Below are positions 47,581 through 60,370 of a stretch of DNA of 64,000 nt, piece after piece. Under the pieces are notes generated by a model. The model ran no database searches and was not told the origin of the DNA. It saw only the letters and a program-made list of their open reading frames with translations. The translations under genes were made by a program, and so were the position numbers. The number at the start of each line of letters is the position of its first letter. Position 1 is the first letter of the stretch. Location: the NCBI GenBank assembly GCA_002914845.1, contig JXTC01000006.1, positions 766,880-830,879 of the forward strand. The letters are read 5' to 3'. This DNA comes from Trema orientale. Lineage: Eukaryota > Streptophyta > Magnoliopsida > Rosales > Cannabaceae.

Positions 47581-49950
47581 TTAGGATTCTGATACAGATT
47601 TCCAATAGTTTTTTAGATGTTCATATCTTTTCATACACAAGCAGCAGCAGATGTTGCTGACATTCATTCTTGATGTATACAGATACATTCATCATTCATA
47701 AAAGCAAAAAAATTTACTCAGATTTGGCCATACGCTCATTGCTTCTTGTTTCTCTTTTGATCTTAGTATGAGCATGTTTGTTATGTTTTCCCAATCACAA
47801 AACATACAATTTTAGAAAAAAATAAAAAATAAAAAAGTGATTTCTGGTTGAGAATTGTGTTATGGTTTCCAAAGAGCCAAAACAGATACTATACAAACAT
47901 AAATACTACTTCAAAGATAGCTGCATATTGTTTTATAATTTTTTTGTTTTTTTTTTTTTTTTCCTGCTTTCAATTATAAAGGACCAGTAAATTTAGTAAC
48001 TTTTCATAATTTTTTTATGATATGGTGAAAAAGGTTCCTTCTTCTCCGTCATTTCTCAATCAAGCTAAAGCAGGTAGACTGACTTTTTGGCCTTCACAGA
48101 AGTTGCACCCAGCGCCCATCAAATTTTACTAATCAAAATACTATCTTTTCCCTGAGAGAAAAAAACTTGTCTAATGAGAAATTATCACGTGATAATATAT
48201 ATGAGATCTCATATGGGTTTTATTCATAATTTAATTGGATTAAAGTTTCTAATGTGCTGGCTACAACTGATTATGAATGGAAATGCTCTTAGCTAATAAG
48301 AACATACAATGGACTTTCCAATTTCTACAAGGTTGAAGCTGAACTGTTTCAGTCAAAAGCACGTTTTTTTGAATGCCTTAATTGAAATTACAGCAACATT
48401 ATGCCAAAACAATGGGTATGACAAAGTTTGGTGCTTTTAATACTATTTTGGTAAAGCCTCTAATTGTTTAAGATTGAGAGTCCAACCTTTAAATACCCCT
48501 TTGAGAGAGAAGCTTGTCCATGTTCAACCAATGCTTAATGCCCTTCTAATTTATACATTAATCAAGGTTCATTTCATTAGGCAGAATCCACATATGGCTC
48601 AATTATGGCCTTATAATGAATAATGATAGCTCTCGTCACCAAACAATAGGGTTTGAATTTGATCAACAAAGATCAAGATGGTATTAAAGCTGCCATCTTT
48701 TTCTCCGGAAACCCATTTATATATTAAATAAATAAATAAACCTTTCTTATATACACATGGACTTACTTTTTCAGCATGAGAAATTGGTCACATTCAGACA
48801 TAACTCAGTTTTTTCTTTTGGACAGGGTATCACACACAATGTACGTGACTTTAGTACATTTAACTAAAAAGTCTAGCTTCTCCCAAACATATTTTTGAAC
48901 TTCCATATTTGATCTTTTGAACTTCATAAATCCATTCATTATTGGTAAATTTATTGAACTTAGTCTTAGTACCTGTTTCTTTATTTAATAACTAAGTTTA
49001 ATCGTAAACTTTATCTTTACAAACAAGCAATACTAAACAGCACTATTAGTACTCAGTTTAACTGTCACATGAAAGGGTATAATCCACTTTGTTATTTAAC
49101 AACTATAACAATGGATTGTTTTAACTGTTTGTCAGGTTAGCTGGTCCAGCATTTTTCTATGTTACTCCAGTCCTGTCCTCTCTCTTTCTCACACACATAT
49201 AGAGACCACTATTTCAGCTTCAAGTTTTGACAACAAGGGCACCCAAAAATCTTGATTTCTAATTGAAGCTCACTGACTATCTTTATCAGAGTAAGCATTT
49301 CCATGTCACTATCTTTTTCTTCTTTCAGTTATTCAAAATATATGTTCAGGGAAATTATTAAATTCCTTTTTTGCTTCATTTTATTTATTTTGAAAATAAT
49401 GAACTTGGTAGAAGGGTTTGTTTTTGGGTTTGGCTATTGGTGTTTTTGTTGACTTTTTGACACTAATTTAAACTTAAAGTAGCAATTCTTGATGGAGTTT
49501 CCCTCCTTATTTCTTCCTTATTCAAAGTTAAGAGTTTTCTACTAGAATGAGCTTAGTTCAAGCTCTTGGATGGTCATGTCTAAGTTTTAGACAAAAGCCA
49601 TTGTTGGGTTGGCTTTTACTTAATTTCTACTTATTGAACCCCTAGCTATAACTTCTGCCTACGTGAATTTAGCCTCCTGAGAGCAATGTTATCAAGTTTG
49701 TGACCACATTTTGATTTGTTCCCGTTTCTTGAAAAACAAATATAGCTTCTGTTCTTTATTTTTGGAAAGAGGAGACCAACCAAAAAAAAAAAAAAAAAGA
49801 AAAAGAAACACCTTTCAAGAACAATACTGTTCAATCAACAATTAGTAGTCCCATTATTTTTCTCTTCTTTTTTCATTTGCCTTCTTTGTTATTCAATGAA
49901 CCAAAAAAAGAAGCTAATCTTCTTGCTGTCATATTACAATAGCAAAAGAT
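47581..49950. other. Intergenic region: receptor kinase 3' end to zinc-finger 5' end
   Basis: 47581-47720 likely 3' UTR ('cattcataaaagc'). A perfect 16-bp palindrome attatcacgtgataat lies at 48181-48196 with a CACGTG core. About 49190-49290 (ctctctttctcacacacat...) looks like a transcribed leader for the zinc-finger gene: a GTAAGC donor at 49291 and an acceptor TTACAATAG ending at 49942 would define a 5' UTR intron of 652 bp. No other gene seen. Confidence 0.4.
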
Positions 49951-50908
49951 ATGGCAGAGGGGACTGGTGTGGAGGCTACAATGCCTGTGGAGCTTGCAAT
50001 CCAAAGAGAGCTGGCATATAGGAGGAAGTTAGCCTGGTTACAGGTCAAACCAGACTTCAAACCAGAATATGATGAGTCCTTCAAAGATTTTAGTCCCTTG
50101 CAGGTATAACTTTTCTCCCTTTCTCATTATAGATTTCTTTTTGAATTTTGATCACGGAGTTATAAAGAAAAAGAGTGATTTTCTTGCGTAACCCGTGGAC
50201 ACTCGATGGCGCCTGCTATCTCGAGGTGGGATGACTCGAATCTTAGTGTGCTTGGCGAAGAGTTCAAACAAGTTACCATCTCACTAATGACAAATGTCAC
50301 TAGTAGTTCTGCCAAACCAAATTGACCGACTTCCATGGTTATGCTTCTATCAGGTGCAATCTTGGAGTCAAAGTTCAAGCTTAAACCATCCAAATGCAAG
50401 TAATTTATCAGGAACAAAGAGAAAAGAGCCAGCTAGTGCTCTCCAGCCTATGCCACTACTACTTCAAAAACAGCAACCATTTCATGAAAGTCTCATGCTT
50501 GATTGTACTTCAGTAGATCATCGATTTCAATGCAAGCTCTGCAATGTGGAGTGCTCGAGCCAATTCAATCTCGAGCAGCACGTGATTGGTCAAAAGCACA
50601 AAGCCAGACTGCTGCAGTTTAGAGAGAATAATGATAGTGAGGAGATGGCAAAAGGGCAGCGACGGTGGTGCGAAGTATGTCGAATTCCATGCATGAATGA
50701 GCAGCTGCTGAGGCTGCACTTGGAGGGTAAGAAGCACAAGGCCAAGCTTAAGGACTTGGAGTTGAGTAGAAGAAGTGAGCAGGGAGAGATTCCAGCTGAT
50801 TGGAGCAAGTTGTACTGTGAACTCTGTCAAGTTTGGTGCATTGATGAATGTTCTCTCAAGCAGCATGTTGAAGGAAGAAGACACAAACTTCAAGCCCTTG
50901 CTCTTTGA
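49951..50908 (+). CDS. Three-finger U1/matrin-type C2H2 zinc-finger protein (235 aa)
   Basis: Exon 1 (49951-50103) encodes MAEGTGVEATMPVELAIQRE and the rest of a 51-residue N-terminus. It ends CAG|GTATAA, and exon 2 (50354-50908) follows TTCTATCAG in phase 0. Three fingers have CX2CX12HX5H spacing: Cys111/114-His127/133, Cys157/160-His173/179 and Cys206/209-His222/228, each ending HK. This U1-like (zf-met) spacing is typical of fingers that bind double-stranded or structured RNA in nuclear proteins, so an RNA-related nuclear role is plausible but not shown. The central linker is Q/P-rich and has TKRKEP, a possible nuclear-localisation signal. An upstream in-frame ATG at 50294 belongs to the intron. 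Precise orthologue not identified. Confidence 0.87.
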
Positions 50909-53900
50909 AAATGTGGTCTCTTGAACTGTGTTTGGGAGCACTATCTGGTATTGAATATGTGACCAATGAACCATGGAAAAACCTACATGACTATTTCTGA
51001 GTTAGACATTTGTGTTTTAGACCTGTTATTACTTTAGATATGCTCATATTAGGATACAAGTATTTATTAGGTATGTTTACTAATCCATAATTAAAAAAAA
51101 AAAAAATCGTAAAAGGAAAGAGTTCAGAGAGAAACAAAAGAGAAATCAAAAATTGAGTCACCTCTTCTCAATTTTCAAGACATTAATGGATAAAAAAGAA
51201 TATAACTTCCCTTGTACTTACTCCCATTATAGCTCATTACAGATTATTAAATATGGCCTTAAAAGTTAGAGTCCTTAGAATCTCGTCGCCAAAGAACAAC
51301 ACTACTTTCTTTTCTTTTTTCTTTTACATTGTGAGAAAAAGAAGTTATTTTTACACAGTTGAAGAGTTAAAACAAGAAAATAATGACAAGAACAAAAGAC
51401 AGCGCATAAGCTTTACAAAGTCTGATACCTTTTGTGCTTATCCATAGGGAGTCTGTCTAAGTTACCTAAGTCCCAATACGTGTTAAGCGACAATGAGCAG
51501 CAATTTACTAGTATGACACCTTCCTCTTCATTTCAAGGATGCTCTCTGTCTTTATATGTTGAAAGAATGAAATAGATAAGGCTTGGAGCAATAAGATGGC
51601 ACGTTTTTTATATGCACCAAAATCAAAGCTTAGATCTTGCTAGGTTATAGCTCAGGCACCCCAGATATCTTGCTAGAGATATCTCACATAGTACAATAAT
51701 ACAAGTCTTCAGAAATTTCAACCTCTCAAAAATCATAGTTCAAGTTGCATTAACTTCTTGTTATTTAGTACTTCTTTAATTAGCAATGATTTCTTGGGTA
51801 CGTGGCTAATGTGGGAATTGGACTATTGGATGATCCATTTATAGTTCTGTGTGTATATATATATATATGCATTTTCTTTGGGTTACTTGAAAGTAATCCA
51901 CTACTCACCCGGAAAGGTTAACCAATTTTTGAAGGTTTGGATTTTGATATAGAGTTTTATCAATATTGGATTGGTTCTAGAAGTGGCTTTTGTGGTTATA
52001 ATTAATTTGTTTTCAAAATTGGTCAACGATTCCCGGCTACTCTAATTATGTATTGTGGTCATCTCCAAGCTGGTAACATCAAGGGACAAATTATTCCTCT
52101 CTCCCATTAGGCTGAAAGGTCTATTGTTCCACCACTCCTAATACACTCTAGGGGTCCATACAAAAAATAAATAGACAAATAAGTAAAGGGTGAATAATTA
52201 TGTTATTCCTTCCTATCCACATTAGTCTTCAGATTTTGTTACGTTATCATTAGCATAATTCTTGTTTGTGGGGATATCCCCGTAGGTTAATCCTCATTTT
52301 TTCTCTTCTTGGGTGTGAAGATAGAATTACAAAAAGTGGGCATCTTTTCTATTGATAAGATAATTGGTTGTGGAATTTTAAGTGGCTTTACTCTAATCCT
52401 CTCAAAGAAGATTCTAGAACTGGAAAGAAACTTTCGTCTTTCCAAAACATCTCGTGGAAAGAAGATTAATCTAAGACAGTTAGCTTGGAAGATTATATCA
52501 GATTGAGGCTTCTGGTCTGTTATAGATTTTCTTGATAAAATATTTGTTACTGACTCTCTATCTGTAGTTTCTATTGTCTGACTATCTTATGTTCTAATTA
52601 CTCCTTTACAATGTAAGGTGATTCATCTACTTTTACATTTCCCAAAGTGTTACACCTAGCCTATTTTGCATGAGTAAAGATTGGGACACTAAGATCTTGC
52701 ATCAAAAAACTTACACTAATAATGTAACATCATTTTTAGTTACGTAATTTTAAATAATGTAGTCTCACTTTAAAATAAGAAGTAATTGAAATATATGTCA
52801 CATTATATAGTGTAAATTTTTTGTATAAAATTTTGGTGTCTCCATCATTACTCATTTAGTATATGTAACAAAACTCACATGGTATGTAGCTTTTCTACCT
52901 TGGAACCAGTATGATGTGGCACTTCAGCCTTGGCACATATCTATATATTGAATATGGGATTTTGATCAATTTGCAGGATTCAAGGAGATACAAAGCCATT
53001 AATTTCAAGAGGTCCCTTGAGGAAGCAATGAAAGTGATTTTCCGTAGTGGAACCAGAAAGAGCACCTTTTTTTTTTTTTGACAAATGAGTGACATTATAT
53101 ATGCTGCTAAAAATGGTTATAGATAGAGCAAAGCTGGTTGTCCTGTTTTGGTATAAGGTTAAAAAAAAGGTTGGAAAGTAGTGCTATCTATAGCTAGAGA
53201 GCCCTCACATGTGCAGCAAAAAAAGAAAAAAAAAAACACTTAGGCCGCTTTCTTTTTCTAGCCAAAACGAAGGACTTCCCATAGGACTCGTGCAAGTGGT
53301 TGATTTGGCCAGTGGCCACCAGAAAGTTTAATTGGGGTCCTGATGCTCCCCCAAAAAACATGAGAGTGGAAAAAGTTGTGTTAAATCCAATAACCCTTTA
53401 GAGAGAGAGAGAGAGAGAGATAAAAAGGGTCAGTAAAGATTTAGTCAAAGACTAAATAAGCATTTGAGCTCTCCTTTTCATGTTTTTCTTCTTGTGTTAT
53501 GTAGTTGGCCCCTAGTGTTAGCAGAAAAGGAATATGTGCATCATCTCACCATATTGAAGAATAATGCTTAAGTTGATGCAAAACCACACAGGTGGAAAGA
53601 TGGATCAGAGGAGTTGGGCCCCAAGTGTTTAGGCTGCTTGCAAGAATTGGTGTGTTGGAAATGGTATAAATCGTTCGACGAATGCCCGACAGGGGCGTCA
53701 TAATGGACTTGAAACAGATTTCAGATAGTAGGTTGCCAATTAAGTTAGGGGGGTATGGCTTATGAGTATGATAGCAACAACGGAAGTTCATTTGGAATCC
53801 TGCTATGTAGAACAGGCCACAAAAGATTACCTTGCAGTAAAAATTATTCAGTCTTTAAAGGGTTCAAAAGCCTTGTTTCTCTGTGTTTTTCAGTGTAAAG

Positions 53901-54029
53901 ATGCAAGAAAGGTATATAGAATTGGCTTCTTTTCTCTGACATCTTGTGTTTTGATTTTTGAAGCAAGTTATTTCCCTTTCTTTTGACCCTTTCGAGATTT
54001 AGAGAAAAGGGTAACTTTTTTGTTCTGCA

Positions 54030-54064
<35 letters not shown>

Positions 54065-54758
54065 GGCAGATGGTGCAGGCCAATATGCAACACAAATATG
54101 AAAATCGAAAGCCAGATTTTCCAATGCAAAGCATTAAAAATAAAAAAATGCTGAGAAATAACATGACACAACCATAAAAAAATTCTAAATGCTTTTTCAT
54201 TTTGTTCAAATGACATTAGATCTCTCAAATTGTCCAAATTAAATTTACAGATTCTCAGAGTTCATGTAGCAGTGCAAATCCAATGATGGTTTTTATGTTT
54301 TTTTCCTAATGATTCCACAAGACAAAATCTAGCAGGATTCTTCAGGAGTATGGAAACAACACTCGTTAAAAGATCCATCATAATCTGGTGAGAGGATGAA
54401 TCCAAAATGGCCTAAGGGAAATAGGCTAGGCATAGATTCTAGTAAAGGATTTTGAGACTAGATTCTATAAAGTAGGATGAGTATTAAAGTGAGCTGAGAG
54501 CCAACTGAGGAGTACTGGCCAATTGGTTGTAATTGTACATAATATTCCTAGTAATTAAATTTGCAGGTGGAGGGCTGTGAGTGATTTCAAGTCATGGATG
54601 AAAAGATGGAGACATCTTTGCCATACCTCACATGATTAATGTTTAGAGGGAACATTCAAGTGCCCCCCACTATACCCAAAAGTCCATTTTAATTTCAGAA
54701 ATTGAATATTCAGCAAAATTTAATTAAAATAAATAAAAAATAGAAGTAACCCATCAAA

Positions 54759-54797
<39 letters not shown>

Positions 54798-54865
54798 GTC
54801 TTTAAATTTGGTCATGCATAACACAAGTTGGGAGCACAAGTAAGCTTAGAAAGAAAGAAAGAGAT
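50909..54865. other. Intergenic region between zinc-finger and pyrophosphatase genes
   Basis: No gene is supported. ORFs of 60-121 codons occur, mainly at 53546-54237 on the minus strand, where the translation of a (GA)n run gives SLSLSL. Microsatellites: (GA)n at 53401-53420 and 54032-54061. A poly(T) start followed by 'gacaaatgagtgacatt' (53067-53095) looks like a truncated minus-strand retroposon tail. The last 100 bp form the leader of the next gene. Confidence 0.4.
54762..54792. repeat. (CT)n microsatellite in the pyrophosphatase promoter/5' UTR
   Basis: About 15 CT units ending 74 bp before the ATG. CT runs just upstream of the start are common in plant core promoters and leaders. Confidence 0.85.
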
Positions 54866-55395
54866 ATGGAGAAGTCTTATGAGTGTCCAAGAAAACCAAA
54901 GGATGTTTCACTTCAAGAGCTCAGAGATAGGCTTGCTGAGTTTGCTGAAGTAAGAGGATGGGATCAATACCACAGTCCAAGGAATCTTCTCCTAGCACTT
55001 GTAAAAAAAACCAATGATTTTGTTCATTTCTTGCTCTCTCTACTGATTAATGTCTTTTTGCTAATTGTCTCTTGTGGCCATTATTTTATAAAGACATATA
55101 CATATAAACAAATATAAATGTATATTTTCGTTTTATAATTATTATGATTATACAGGTGGGAGAAGTAGGAGAACTCTCTGAGATTTTCCAATGGAAAGGT
55201 GAAGTAGCAAAAGGACTTCCCAACTGGACTTCTGATGACAAGGAACACCTAGAAGAGGAGCTCTCAGATGTTCTGCTCTATCTTGTTCGTTTGGCTGATG
55301 TTTGTGGCCTTGACCTTGGTCAAGCAGCACTTACCAAAATAGTAAAGAACGCAAGAAAGTACCCAATTACCACTACCAATCAAAGATCAGCTTAA
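54866..55395 (+). CDS. dCTP pyrophosphatase-like MazG/RS21-C6 enzyme (124 aa, two exons)
   Basis: All-alpha NTP pyrophosphatases of this family hydrolyse dCTP and modified dCTPs to the monophosphate and diphosphate, keeping the nucleotide pool clean. Exon 1 (54866-55000) ends CTT|GTAAAA after residue 45; exon 2 (55156-55395) follows ATTATACAG in phase 0. Visible landmarks are the substrate-pocket RGWDQYHSPRNLLLAL segment (residues 30-45), the metal-binding EVGE (E48/E51) with E54 close by, and E79/E80-x-x-D83 in HLEEELSDVLLYLVRLAD. These give the ExxE...ExxD signature of MazG-fold enzymes. The length of 124 aa suits a compact plant member, and there is no transit peptide, so a cytosolic or nuclear enzyme is expected. 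Reading through the intron would give two false 83-codon ORFs; the spliced product restores the motif spacing. Confidence 0.9.
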
Positions 55396-55862
55396 TTCTC
55401 TTATGTAATACTACTATACTATCATATATCATATATGCCTTTTCTTATGTGTGTTGTGTAACTTAGGATCTTTAGTATCCATTTTCTTTCATATTACTCC
55501 AGCTTGATTTTAGAATCTAGTTTGTGGGGGAGGGGAAAAGAGTTCTGCCTAGTGTTTTTTTACCCTTGTTTTTGCAGCATATCAAGGGGTAAAGTGACTG
55601 AAAGAGACATCTTTCTCTCTCTCTCTCTCTCTCCGTAATCCAAAAAAGCTTCTTGGAAATCAGCCAAGCTAGCTAGAGAAGGTGGATGTTTGTTTTTAAG
55701 GTTGTAGACCCACAAGGGATTGAGATCTCATTGACTCATATGTTGGTGTTACTTGAGGTGGCTTGGCAATGTTAATTCTTATTTTGTTATTGGTGAGTAC
55801 CAAGTGAATTTCTAAGTACATCATTGACATTTTGAATCTTCTAATTATTTCTTTCTATCCAC

Positions 55863-55896
<34 letters not shown>

Positions 55897-56995
55897 TAGA
55901 CCAGCATTTAGTGTCTAACCCAACAATACCAACAGCAATACAGCATCAATTGTGGGTTTTATATTGTTACAAGATAATAAGGAGAGTTATGCAGTAGAGA
56001 TTATTATGAACTGTGAATATTACTGGAAGCAAATAGTGTGCAAATATGACGATGTTAAAAATTATGGAATTACTGATGAAATAGCATGTAAATAAGAACG
56101 TGTAAAATTTTTTGGAACTATTAAAAAATATTTTCGTACTTTTACCGTAAAATGTTAATTATCCTTGAGAAACTAGGTAATACCCATAAGGATGCAACTA
56201 TTCAACTATTCACACCTTAATAATATTATAAAGGCACCTTTTGTTATTAAATGGACAAAATAAAAATAATGTGTACATCCGTTCAAGGTTATCCCCTCTC
56301 GCTCGTTGGTACATTTTTTCTTTTGTTATTTTTTCTAAAGGAATGCTATAGTATTTTTATTTCTTTCTATACAAAGGAAGACGAAATCCACATATCAAGT
56401 TGTAAGTGGCGAGTTGTAAGTGGCGAGATATGAGATTAAAATAAGAACTGATTTACTATTTCTCTTTTTTTTTTTTTCCCCCTCAATCAACCGGTTGTAA
56501 AAATCACATTTCCATATAAACTTTGAAAACTTAGTTACCCTTATTTAAGGTATTAGATCTCTAGCTTAGAAATCTTTTTACTGAATTTTTTTAGTTTTCT
56601 TTCTTTCTTTGTTTTGGTCTTTCCTTATTTTTATTGTTGTTTGATCTCCTCGGGCTCATGACTTCCAAATATTATGAGGAGAGGAGGGTGACTCAGGGTG
56701 AGAAAAAGAGCTTGAAGGTGAGGGAAGAAGAAAGGTACTGAGAAATTAAGAGAATCGTAATGAGGTCTCTTAATGAGTCTTTTAGTAAGTTATCCAATTT
56801 TGTTGTTTAACATTGGGCTCTAGAGAAATACCCTTCATTTTAATAGAAGTTATTGTTTTTCGTTTTGTAGCAGAAGTGACCGAGTTTATCAATTTCAATC
56901 TATGTGCATTAATTTTATTATTTTAGACATATTAAATATAAAAGCTAATATACATCAGCATAAAACATAAAAATATTTTGCTACAAAATAAAAAA
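55396..56995. other. 3' UTR and intergenic DNA
   Basis: 55396-55560 is probably 3' UTR. (CT)n at 55612-55633 and a 27-bp poly(A) at 55863-55888. No further gene or defined repeat end was found. Confidence 0.45.
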
Positions 56996-56996
56996 C

Positions 56997-57660
56997 TAAG
57001 GATATCTAGTCCACTGGGTGGGATAGGTGGGAATTACGTACTAAGTTAGGAGTTCGACTTCCAAAATCTATAGATGTAAAGTAGGTCGGGACAGGCTGGA
57101 CCAGCCCACATTTGATAAGCTTACACGGGCTTTGTTCTAGGTCTCCCTATTCTTATCAAGGAGTCTGGTACGACTCAAAGGCCTAACCCATATTTTATGC
57201 ACGGCTTTCCCTTCGGAATGTGGGCCGACTCACAAAGTTTGGCCCACATTGATATCTCTACCAAAGTGCGTGAGTTATTTTTCTTTCTTTATAATACATG
57301 AAGGTAATTAGTTAAGTCCCACTTTTTAAAAATTTTAAAAAAAAAAAGGGAAAAAGAAAAGATATCTATTCCCTTCGGAATGTGGGCCGGCCCATAAAGC
57401 TTGGTCCACATTGACATCTCTACCAAAGTGCGTAAGTTATTTTAATAAATAAAGGTCATTAGTTAAGCTCTATTTAAAAAAAAAAAAAAAAAAGAGGAAG
57501 AAGAAGAGAAACAAGGATATCTATTTTTTTGGGAATGTGGGTCGGCTCATAATGCATGGCTGACATTGACATCTCGACCAAAATGTGTGAGTTATTTTCC
57601 TTTCTTTGTAACAAATGAAGGTCAGTAATTAAGTCATACTTTTTGAAAAATAAAAAAAAA
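56997..57660 (+). mobile_element. SINE with nested hAT-type MITE, and partial tandem copies
   Basis: A SINE-like start ('ctagtccactgggtgggat', B-box-like GAGTTCGACTTCC at about 57050) is interrupted at about 57068 by a hAT-MITE-like segment (TATAGATGTAAAGTAGGTCG ... GATATCTCTA; flanking octamers ccaaaatc and ccaaagtg). The SINE tail resumes to 'aattagttaagtcccactttt' plus an A run. A unit of about 160 bp (MITE right end + SINE tail + A run) then recurs from about 57371 and 57530. A gatatcta-like word separates units (about 57000, 57360, 57515). Confidence 0.55.
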
Positions 57661-59334
57661 CAAAGATTTCTATTAAAATGAAACGTAAAAAAAGGACACT
57701 TGTATAAATATTTATAAAAAAAAAAATTAAAGAGGGTGCTCTTATAACGTGTGGAGTTGCAAACATAGGTGGAGCTATATTTAGGAAATTGGTGCATTTT
57801 AGGGGGGGGGGGAATATTTATAAAATATATATATATATCACTTAATTCACAGTTTTCTCATTGAACATTAAACTTCTTTATTTGACCCATTCAAAAAAAT
57901 TAGATATTATATGTTTCTCTAATATTTAAATATCATAAATCTATTTAATTTGATTTTTTTATGTTTTCTTTTTATCTCTTTTTACCTCTCTAGATTTTTT
58001 CTCCTTAACTTTTATCAAAATCTCGTGTTTTTTTTAGAATAAACAAAATCTTGTTTGTTTCTTAGAATTTATTGGTTTTTAACAAATATCAATTTTATAT
58101 CATATTAGGCTGCACATAAAAATAGAAAAATAATTTTACGTTAACTACTTATAAGATTTGTGTGTGAGTTTATACATAATTATATTGGTAGAATTGTTTA
58201 TATTTGTATTTATTTAAGTTTTTAATTTAGATGCATATTTGGTTATGATGTTTTGTTTGATATATATATCTATATATATTATTTTTATTTTCTTCTCTTA
58301 ATTTGTAAATTTTATAAATAAGTGGTTTTCTATCTCTAATATGGAAGATATTTTGAAGGAAAATTACACTCGTTATTCTATATATGAAAAAATAGTAATA
58401 GAGTAACATCAAATAGTGTGCGAATTGGCTTTATATATCTTATTACAAATATGATGTTACGAAAGCCAATTTTACATTATAATCTAGATATTTGAAATTA
58501 AACTTGAAAAATACATAAGCAAGTCGACTTTTATTGAAGCTATATTTAAGCTAGCTTAAAATTTTTGTTTCCATGTTTGGCCTCTCTGAAATAGATTAAT
58601 TTGTTGCTCATGGTTGCAAATGTAATCACCCTTTCCATAAAGGATAAAAGTAAAGCAGAGTCAACATGCTGAGGTTTTGATCAATGCTCAACCAAACATC
58701 ATATATTCCACTTCCAACCATAAGGGAGAAAACTTCTAATATGATAATATGCACATATGAGATAAAAAGAAAAATAGAAAACTTGTGGCATAACTTTTGA
58801 GCTTGCGTATGAAACTAGTTATCACAGTGCTATGTTTGGTTCTATCGTTTTTTTTTAACTAAATGCGTTATGATGAGGAGGACACATAGCTCGGGGCATG
58901 CATCATTTTTTAAGATCTAATTAGGCAAATCCAAAGTGGAAATCCCATTAATTTGTCTCCCAATTGGCTAATTATGCTTTCGTGGATTCTAACTAGCCAC
59001 AACAATATATATTCTTGTAAATTAAGTAGTTAAAAAAAGGGCACTAATTAATTCGTTAGCACTAGAATTCCATCTATTCTCTAAGTGTTGATAAGGTAAT
59101 TATCGAGTTTTGAAGTTTAAACTGAAGGCTTTCTTTTAATCAAAAGTTTTCTTTGTTCAAACTCCGACTTGACCACTTGTACTAATCTTTGGCGATATCA
59201 GTCACTATTTTTGTTAATCATTATTGTTTTCATTTGGTAATCATAAGTATCGTGACAAAGGCTATAATATCTGGTTTTACTTTAGAATTAAAGGGTGTTA
59301 GCATTGCAATTTGGTGGGTTTTACACCTTGTTTA
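57661..59334. other. Intergenic DNA, no gene
   Basis: Poly(G) run at about 57803-57811, AT-rich DNA after that. No ORF of interest and no clear repeat ends. Confidence 0.4.
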
Positions 59335-59867
59335 GGCCACGTTTGGTGCGCCGTATTGTATTGTATTGTATTGTATTGTGATGTATTGTATTGGATTGTA
59401 TTGTATTGTATTATTCTATTACAGTACTATGTTTGGTGTTGCATTTGTATTAAAAAGTTAATTTTGAAAAATACCATTTTAAAAAATTTATTTAGAAAAA
59501 TATTATTTTAAAAAAACATTTAGGAAAATACTACTTGTAAAATTACCACTTTTTAAAAAATTATTTACGAAAAAATCACTTTTTAGATATAAATTTAGAA
59601 AAATACCACTTTTAAAAATTTTATTTAGAAAAATACCACTTTTGAAAAGGATAAACTGACGTGAGAGAGAAAGTGATAAGATAGAAATTAAGAACAGAAA
59701 AAGTGAGGAGAGTGAGTATTGTACAATACTACGTTAAAGTTAAAATTATGTAATACAGTGTAATACAGACATTTTATTCTGTATTAGATAATATTCTCCG
59801 TATTGTATTAAATTTTAATGTCGTATTAAATAATACAATACAAAGGCACAACCAAACACAGCTGTGC
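59335..59867. mobile_element. 533-bp MITE, Tourist/hAT-like ends, with internal repeats
   Basis: Left GGCCACGTTTGGTGCG and right CCAAACACAGCTGTGC are inverted around the CGTTTGG core. Flanking triplets are TTA (left) and TAA (right), so the TSD is not certain. Contains a (TATTG)n run (59353-59412) and 4-6 imperfect copies of an about 27-bp unit 'atttagaaaaataccactttt' (59455-59650), so much of it is internally repetitive. Confidence 0.5.
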
Positions 59868-60187
59868 TAAATAGTACGTGCAGTTTATGTCTACTCCAAA
59901 ATCGTGTTGTCTAACATGGTTAGAACAAACATAACCAAATCGCACCTGTATTTGCAGTGTCGTGCATCTCGATTTCCATGATTTAGTAGTAGCCCTTGGA
60001 ATTGGGCCTAACATATTGGGCCTTTCTTTTGACAAATTCGTCCAACTGAAATTTTTTGCATTCTTAACTTCTAAATTAATCTTTTCTAAAAACAAATAAT
60101 CAATTAGATGCTTGTCATAAAAATATAATCTATGAAGTTAAAAGTTCTAATTTAAAGCAGAAAAAAATAAATAAGAAAAAAAAGGGG

Positions 60188-60370
60188 CTTATAGAAATGT
60201 GACCAAATTTTGGACCCAATTTCAGTAAATATCCTTTTGTCAAATGTTATAGCAAAATGTCCGGTATATATGCTTATATACCAAGTGTAAAATTTTATAT
60301 ACTAAGTATAAAAAATTATATACCTAGTGCATTTCAGTACAGTAACTAAAATTGGTAGATATGTGTATCT
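60188..60370 (-). mobile_element. Family 3 element, truncated copy
   Basis: Reverse complement of the 3' two thirds of 10349-10612, from 'cttatagaaatgtgacc' to 'gatatgtgtatct', then stops abruptly. Confidence 0.55.

Noticed and set aside
50510..50974. 154-codon minus ORF
   Set aside because: Antisense shadow of the zinc-finger exon.
53844..54237. Overlapping minus ORFs of 121 and 89 codons
   Set aside because: Translation of a GA/CT microsatellite (SLSLSL) and AT-rich DNA.
57200..57660. Satellite DNA array
   Set aside because: Only three units, containing SINE and MITE parts, so retroelement duplication is the better explanation.
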